DNA from: Periplaneta americana
Taxonomy: Eukaryota; Arthropoda; Insecta; Blattodea; Blattidae
NCBI RefSeq assembly: GCF_040183065.1
Contig: NC_091132.1
Location: 160,663,602-160,727,601 of the forward strand
Direction: 5' to 3'
Length of the DNA: 64,000 nt
This document shows positions 57,485 through 64,000 of this stretch, one piece after another. The notes under the pieces are model-generated. The model made no database searches. It had not been told where the DNA came from and worked only from the letters and a program-made list of their open reading frames with translations. The translations under genes were made by a program, and so were the position numbers. Numbering within the stretch: position 1 is the first letter of the stretch; every line of letters starts with the position of its first letter.

Positions 57485-58470
57485 GAAAAAAAGTTAGGTT
57501 TTTTTTATTACCAAACAATTATCGTTGTAAATCCTGTTACATTTTATTATAATTCAAGACTGTGATCACAAAACTCTCTCAATTCATTTGGCCATTTTTA
57601 TAATTTATATACATACATGGTTATGTTTGAACCCTCTATCATATTTTAAATATATTTTCTTTCAAAAGAATACGAATCGTTGTCTAAAAGATTGTGTTAA
57701 TGAGGATGTCACTTGAAAACTCGATCAGTCTGTAGACGGGTGGATACAAAAGTAGGCCAGTCATTTCATAAATTCATAATAATGAACTGCACGCTTGTTG
57801 GTGCCTATCACACTCTTCAATTGTTAGGAGGTGACTAGTTTATTGAACACTGTAGTAGTGTAGTTTCTAACTTATAAACGTTACAGATATTCCGCCACTG
57901 ACAAAACATGCGTTTGTTATTGTCGCATTACCCTCTTTTCAATACTGCGTGGCCGCAAGACTGAGTCGGGGTTGGACTTCAGACTTGTCATCTATACCAT
58001 AACGAAATTTAACGTTAATTGATAAAACATCAATGTTAAATAGTATGTTTACAGGGGCAAAAAAAACAAGCAAAACTCAACTAAAAGGCAGTGTTCAAAG
58101 TAAGTGGTTGTTAATATTTGAAATGTTGCATAATACTGATGTGTCATTGGAAACAGTCTTAATTTAGCATATTTAGCCATGTTTTTTGCGGATTCTTGTG
58201 ATCCGATAGAGAGAATTCTTAAAATCGTGAACAATAACAGATGACAACATTAACAAACTTGTTAACGTGAAAGTGATCTCAGTCCATCCCTGCTTTGATT
58301 ATTAAGAAAACAAAAATCTGACAGACAATTTTTGAGGTTCGTTTTATATCATCTACTATCATCTCACTTGATATGTGTCAGAGGAAAAATAATTATTTGT
58401 ATTAATATTAAGTCTGATTAGCGATAAATGAGGGTTGTACATAAAGTAGTGGTAACATAGAAATTACGAA
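57485..58470. other. Intergenic, nothing recognised
   Basis: AT-rich sequence without gene, terminal repeat or duplicated block that I can see. Confidence 0.45.
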
Positions 58471-58471
58471 C

Positions 58472-58729
58472 ATATGAAGCGTCCAATTCCAAAACTGTCT
58501 AAATCCATTTTTTTTTTTAATTGAGATAATGGCGGTTTCGTCATCTACCCAAATGTCTCTAGCAATTTTCTAATGAATGTTGTGCCTAAATTCCCTCTTT
58601 TTTTTCCATAAATAAGCTTCAAATATGACGAACACTGCAAACAATTAGGAAAAAAGTTATCAGTTTTTGGCGTTTCCTGGATATTGTTAAGAATGGATGT
58701 AGACAGTTTTGGAATTGGAGGCTTCATAT
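58472..58729. mobile_element. 258-bp MITE candidate with about 36-bp inverted ends
   Basis: ATATGAAGCGTCCAATTCC-AAAACTGTCTAAATCCATT at the left is matched by its complement (two mismatches) at 58693-58729. It lies next to the duplicated block that starts near 58780 and has no counterpart downstream of gene 1. Confidence 0.8.
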
Positions 58730-58779
58730 CATTAAACTTATATGGAAAATACATTTATATAATCACTAGCGTGAAATAA

Positions 58780-59117
58780 TATATATTCTTCTTAACTTGT
58801 ACTATCTTCTTTCAAAAAGTGAATTATTGCTTTAACTGCTGGTATATTGGATTTGGGGGAATTATACTTGTACTTCAGTAGGGAGCAAACTATTTAAGAA
58901 ATATAATGGCGTAAAAGTGATGACATCTATAAATTAAGAAAGAATTATATTTTAGAAAAAGCATGAAACACCGGTACAGTATAGGTTTAGTTAAGTGGAG
59001 AGTGGATTACAGAACATGAAAGTAATTGGTAAGTAGAATAAAATTGTTTAGGATCATACATTATTGTGAAGTAAAAATTTTTATCAACATGAACACATTG
59101 CTTTTTACTTAGATTGG

Positions 59118-59166
<49 letters not shown>

Positions 59167-59819
59167 TATCATTTTGGAAGTACTTTACGCGTCTTCAGTT
59201 TCTTGGGAAATCAAGTAACCTATAAACGAATTATTAGATTTGGTGAACTAAGGCGAATATGGTACTTAATTGTATCTGCGACCTCACATGGTCACTAACA
59301 ACGAGTTAGTTCTAACTCGTTGGTCACTGTGCACCTGTGTAGTTACCGTGGCTTACGAGATTATACGAGCTGGCGCATTGCAATATAAAGAGTGGGTCTT
59401 GGAGTATCATTAGGCCTACAATTTCCATCGCTAGGTTCGCGTCGCAGTTCTATTCAATGATGAATAGTTCCATTACTGGGCATTGTGTACCGTGAGCATT
59501 CTTTAATTAATTTAGCATTACTGATCGAGTACGAAGATTATAAACATGCCAAGAATATTACAGTCTTATTTGAGATTTATTGATGACTTTTTAAATAACT
59601 GTATGAAGATTTCTCAGTGTGATTTAATGGAATTTACAATTTTGTTTCCCGAAAGTCTGGATTTGTTCAATTAAAAATTTTCCTTCAAACTACATTCTTT
59701 ATATCGTTCATACTTTGGCAAGTTGATTGTTTTCATTTCCGTATTTTTCCTTCAGATTTCGTTCCCTCTAATTCGTTGTAATTGCTGAGAGTGAACTACC
59801 GGTGTTTTCTACTTTCAGA

Positions 59820-59869
<50 letters not shown>

Positions 59870-60195
59870 CATCATCATCATTACTATAATATAGTTCTTA
59901 GTTTGTCGTGACTTAAGATAATCAGTGGCATTATTCAATACTTTCGAGGAAAATAATATGATTAAAAATCATTTGTAATGGCGAAATATTCTACGTCAAT
60001 GGTTAATTATTACTGTTGAATACTGACACATACGATTTGCAGTATTTAGGATACAATATACGCAGCAATGCGATTTTAATGTTGTGCGTGACGAGTTTAG
60101 TGTAACGTAGTCCCCTGATCCTCCAAATCAAATCAAATATTATTAGACATTACGAGTAACAAATAAATAATAATTACTTAAATTATATCCGTTGT
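58780..60195. repeat. Segmental duplication block downstream of gene 2
   Basis: Collinear with 26820-28195. Unit-specific differences include an (ATT)n run at 59108-59163 and a 24-bp hairpin AACGAGTTAGTTCTAACTCG near 59291. Confidence 0.85.
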
Positions 60196-60199
60196 GATA

Positions 60200-60970
60200 A
60201 GGTACAACTATCACCGTATGGTGCACCGAAGATTTTTCTTTATGCTTCAATTAAATTGATATATCATGAGTGACGACAGAAAACACCTCAGGGGAGCGAA
60301 ATGCAGATATTAATGAAAAAGGAATGGGGATCGGGGAGAGCAGATGAGCGTATGCCTATGGGCGGCGAAGTTATATAAAAAAAAGTCCCTGAGAATTCTG
60401 AGATATTTGTTTATGTTTTGGGAAATCGGCAAATGAGTCATTCCACGTCAAATCGCACAGCAATAAAACACGACCTTCCTAGAAATGGTCGAATTTATTT
60501 TAATAAATTCCAGACATCAAATAAGGAGACCTGTATTGTTTTATTTTCACAATTATTAATTATTTGTGTAGTTATGACCATTTGAAGTTACGCAAATTAT
60601 GCGCGCACTGTTACATAAACTCGCTTGGAACTTTGTGTCTACATATAATTGAGATTTGCGGTTTGGCGCATTTGAAAGACTAAATACAACACTTTTTATT
60701 ACTTTAGGCCTATCACAAATAAATTTTAAATTTGGTCTAGTTTTTTAATAATTTCTTTTTCAAAGCAAAATTACTATATTAAATAGCCAAGTTAAAAATC
60801 TGAAAAAAATATAGACTTGTTCGCTGATGTATTTTGTTTAAACTACTGCATTTATAAATATGGGATCTTCACCCATACATTTGTAACAATTTATTTTCCG
60901 GAGGCATGCACGCGCTCGCGATGCCCAGCTAATGAACTGCTTGCAGCCATAGGCTAGAAGGCTGCCCGAG
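60200..60970. other. Possible transposon edge, no gene
   Basis: GAGTCATTCCACGTCAAATC at 60435 resembles the element edge at 4058. A 76-codon minus-strand frame at 60838-61068 has no recognised domain and overlaps the tandem duplication. Confidence 0.3.
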
Positions 60971-61458
60971 GAAAGTTTCACGAAATCCCCCGTTGCATCT
61001 GATGTCACCATACTAATCATCAAATGATTAATACCTTCAGGAACAGTAAATATCTTATCTAAAGTCATTTTATTATTGTCAACTCAGCTAAGAGGGGAAG
61101 CCCTTCACAGTACTGTATGTTTATACTGTAATATAGCCAAGTGTTTGATTATAGCAAGGCTGTGTAAGACAGTAAACTTTATGGCAGTAAACAGATAGCA
61201 GGAGTCAAAATATAGAAAGTTTCACGAAATCCCCCGTTGCATCTGATGCCACCATACTAATCATCAAATGATTAATACCTTCAGGAACAGTAAATATCTT
61301 ATCTAAAGTCATTTTATTATTGTCAGCTCAGCTAAGAGGGGAAGCCCTTCACAGTACTGTATGTTTATACTGTAATATAGCCAAGTGTTTGATTATAGCA
61401 AGGCTGTGTAAGGCAGTAAACTTTATGGCAGTAAACAGATGGCAGGAGACAAAATATA
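60971..61458. repeat. 244-bp direct tandem duplication, two copies
   Basis: Copy 1 is 60971-61214 and copy 2 is 61215-61458, both beginning GAAAGTTTCACGAAATCCCC. I count only a handful of substitutions between them, so the duplication is recent. Confidence 0.92.
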
Positions 61459-61668
61459 GAAGAGAAAAATAATCAGTTTGGGTTTGAACTTCACGCAGTG
61501 ACGTGACTTCTATTCAACATGAGTGATGGTAAAGATCGCGTAATATATAAGTGTTTAAATCCATTTACCTTCCTAATCACGCTTTTGAAAAGAAAAGTAC
61601 ACTAAGACGCGTAAGTCGCGACTAATTGATAAAGCTCAATTTAAAGGAGTCTTTGAATGTGCAAATAA

Positions 61669-61992
61669 GTGATTCATTCCGTAAAAATCAATCAATTTCC
61701 GGATAGGTCAGGTGAAATTATATGTGAAGCCTGTAGTTCTCGTGATATTAATAAACATGAATCAAATGAAAGTGCGGACAGAGAAAATGATTATCCCAGT
61801 TCTTCTACTAGCAGTTCTATGGATACCGTGCTACTAATCACTAATATTGAGGAATTAAACAAGAGTTTGATGTCAATAGAATCCCCCATCAAGAAAAGAA
61901 AGCTACAACAAAAACGATACCCCCGTGAAAAGTTTCCAGAAGTAAAAGGCTCCCTAGCATGTAAAGTTTTTCATGTAGAAGCTGCATCGTAA
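61669..61992 (+). CDS. Hypothetical protein fragment, possibly transposon-derived
   Basis: A 107-codon frame with a Cys pair (IICEACSSRDINKHE), a Ser-rich stretch, LLITNIEELNKSLMSIESPI and a basic segment KKRKLQQKRYPREK. I have a weak memory of such LN.SL...SP.KKR.L segments near the N-terminus of the unclassified transposase family seen at 4662 and 51830. The frame starts ATTCATTCC-like upstream with GTG/ATT codons, so the true start is unclear. No splice evidence. Confidence 0.35.
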   Translation: MIHSVKINQFPDRSGEIICEACSSRDINKHESNESADRENDYPSSSTSSSMDTVLLITNIEELNKSLMSIESPIKKRKLQQKRYPREKFPEVKGSLACKVFHVEAAS

Positions 61993-62370
61993 TTGTCATT
62001 CATCTACTGATGAATTGTATATAGACCTACTGTAAATTGAATGGTAATATGTATAGCTCAACTGATGAATTGTTTATGCTTATAAATTGAATTACTATGC
62101 TTGATATTAATTGCACAAATTTGTATAGCTTAATGAAAGTATGCTACTTTGTATTGTATATATTTGTATAGTTTTGGCCGATGAATTGTATATGCTTTAA
62201 ATTGAATAGTAATCTATATAGCTCTACTGATATTGTTTGTGTTTGTAATTTGAAGTAGTTTGCATGATATGTATTATCAATTTCTATATATCACAACTGG
62301 TTGAATTGTTTATGCCTTAAATTTAATTAAATTGTTTTGTATTATAGCTCAAGTTATGAATGATCGTTTG
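61990..62370. repeat. Degenerate AT-rich repeats (GATGAATTGT words)
   Basis: CTGATGAATTGTATAT, CTGATGAATTGTTTATGC, CCGATGAATTGTATATGC and TGGTTGAATTGTTTATGC recur with TTAAATTGAAT or TTTAATT segments between them. An old minisatellite or subterminal repeat region. Confidence 0.5.
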
Positions 62371-62420
62371 CGTTTGTAAATTTCATAATCTGATTGGCTA
62401 TGTATTGTATACTTTTAGTA

Positions 62421-62718
62421 GAGCCATCGATGTAGCTCAGTCAGCAGACTCGCCGGGCCGCTGATCCGGAGCTGCGTTCAGGCTTGGGTTGGATCCCCCT
62501 TTGGACTTTGGTTTCTTCGGAGGTTTTCCCCAGCCGTGAGACTGAAGCCGGATGGTCTATGGCGAGTCCTTGGCATCAACCCCTTTGATTTGATTACCGG
62601 TACCCCCTTTGATTTGATTACCTGGTTGGGTTTTTCCGAGGTTTCCCCCACCGAAAAGGCAAATGCCGGGTAATATTTTGGCGAATCCTCGGACCTCATC
62701 TCATCTCACTACATCTCG
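62421..62718 (+). mobile_element. tRNA-derived SINE, family C, copy 4, with internal duplication
   Basis: Head GAGCCATCGATGTAGCTCAG and a worn box B GGTTGGATCCCC. The body contains CCCCTTTGATTTGATTACC twice (near 62580 and 62606), so part of it was duplicated. The tail is missing. Confidence 0.8.
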
Positions 62719-62739
62719 CCAAAATGTAAAAAAAATTGT

Positions 62740-62915
62740 ACAAAATTGTAAAAATTGTAGAAAATTACTAAATTGTAAAACTATAAAAATTTGTAAAAAT
62801 TGTAATTGTAATATTGTAAAATGTTGACATGTTCCACATCTTAAAGCTTCATTGCTCATGTAAGATCTATGGAATAAAATAAATGAATGAATGAATGAAT
62901 GAATGAATGAGTCAG
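62740..62915 (+). mobile_element. LINE 3' end with (AATG)n tail
   Basis: AT-rich TTGTAAAA repeats are followed by GACATGTTCCACATC, GTAAGATCTATGGAATAAAA and about seven AATG units. The form ...GATCTATGGAATAAA then a short tandem tail is typical of insect non-LTR 3' ends. Confidence 0.5.
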
Positions 62916-62977
62916 CCATATTTTATTTTTGCCGAAATGCAAAGAAATGTACAACCTGAAAATTACATAGTTATTGC

Positions 62978-64000
<1,023 letters not shown>

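Noticed and set aside
60838-61068. 76-codon minus-strand frame as a conserved gene
   Set aside because: It overlaps the 244-bp tandem duplication, and the second copy does not preserve a matching gene structure.

Overview
This window looks like repeat-rich insect nuclear DNA, most probably from a cockroach (Blattodea). The reasons are intron-split genes, many tRNA-derived SINEs, DNA transposons of several superfamilies, non-LTR and Penelope-like retroelements, and long trinucleotide repeats. The link to cockroaches (Periplaneta-like) is my recollection of the SINE bodies and of the MDVIK.EP zinc-finger leader. I could not check it against a database.

The backbone is a tandem array of three paralogous C2H2 zinc-finger genes on the + strand. 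Gene 0 is represented only by its 3' part (terminal-exon homologue 2114-2252, 13-finger exon 2697-3876). Gene 1 is complete from the ATG: exons 12274-12366, 13535-13672, 19641-19723 and 24242-25499. Gene 2 is complete: exons 33682-33774, 35366-35503, 42518-42600 and 54252-55509. The exon phases (0, 0, 2) agree at every junction, and both full genes assemble to 523 aa. Between the third exon and the finger exon each unit keeps a second exon that fits the same phase-2 junction but ends in a stop codon after about 45 codons. This predicts a short isoform without zinc fingers.

The three units come from segmental duplication of about 21.5 kb, later stretched by insertions. Because the copies can be aligned by eye, many insertions have a visible empty site in a sister copy. 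Examples are a Tc1-like element (TA), two TAA-flanked Harbinger-like elements, MITEs, SINEs, and an 881-bp compound tRNA-derived insertion.

Other contents: a hAT element with an exact 8-bp target duplication whose transposase has one premature stop (19809-22004), and a second copy running off the right edge (62978 onward) without that stop; a second, degenerate Tc1-like element (16637-17966); a 7.3-kb nest of elements inside the last intron of gene 2 (46694-53954); P-element/THAP9-like remnants interrupted by a zf-MYM-type hAT remnant (28790-31795); a TFIIE-beta processed pseudogene (18650-19082); pogo/Tigger remnants that predate the duplication; a Penelope-like GIY-YIG endonuclease (40256-40657); several LINE 3' ends; and fragments of a transposase-like family I cannot name (4056-5172, 51830-53190). 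At least four tRNA-derived SINE families are present, and three of them share a 3' tail. I see no bacterial genes, CRISPR arrays or rRNA genes, and no tRNA that I would call functional.
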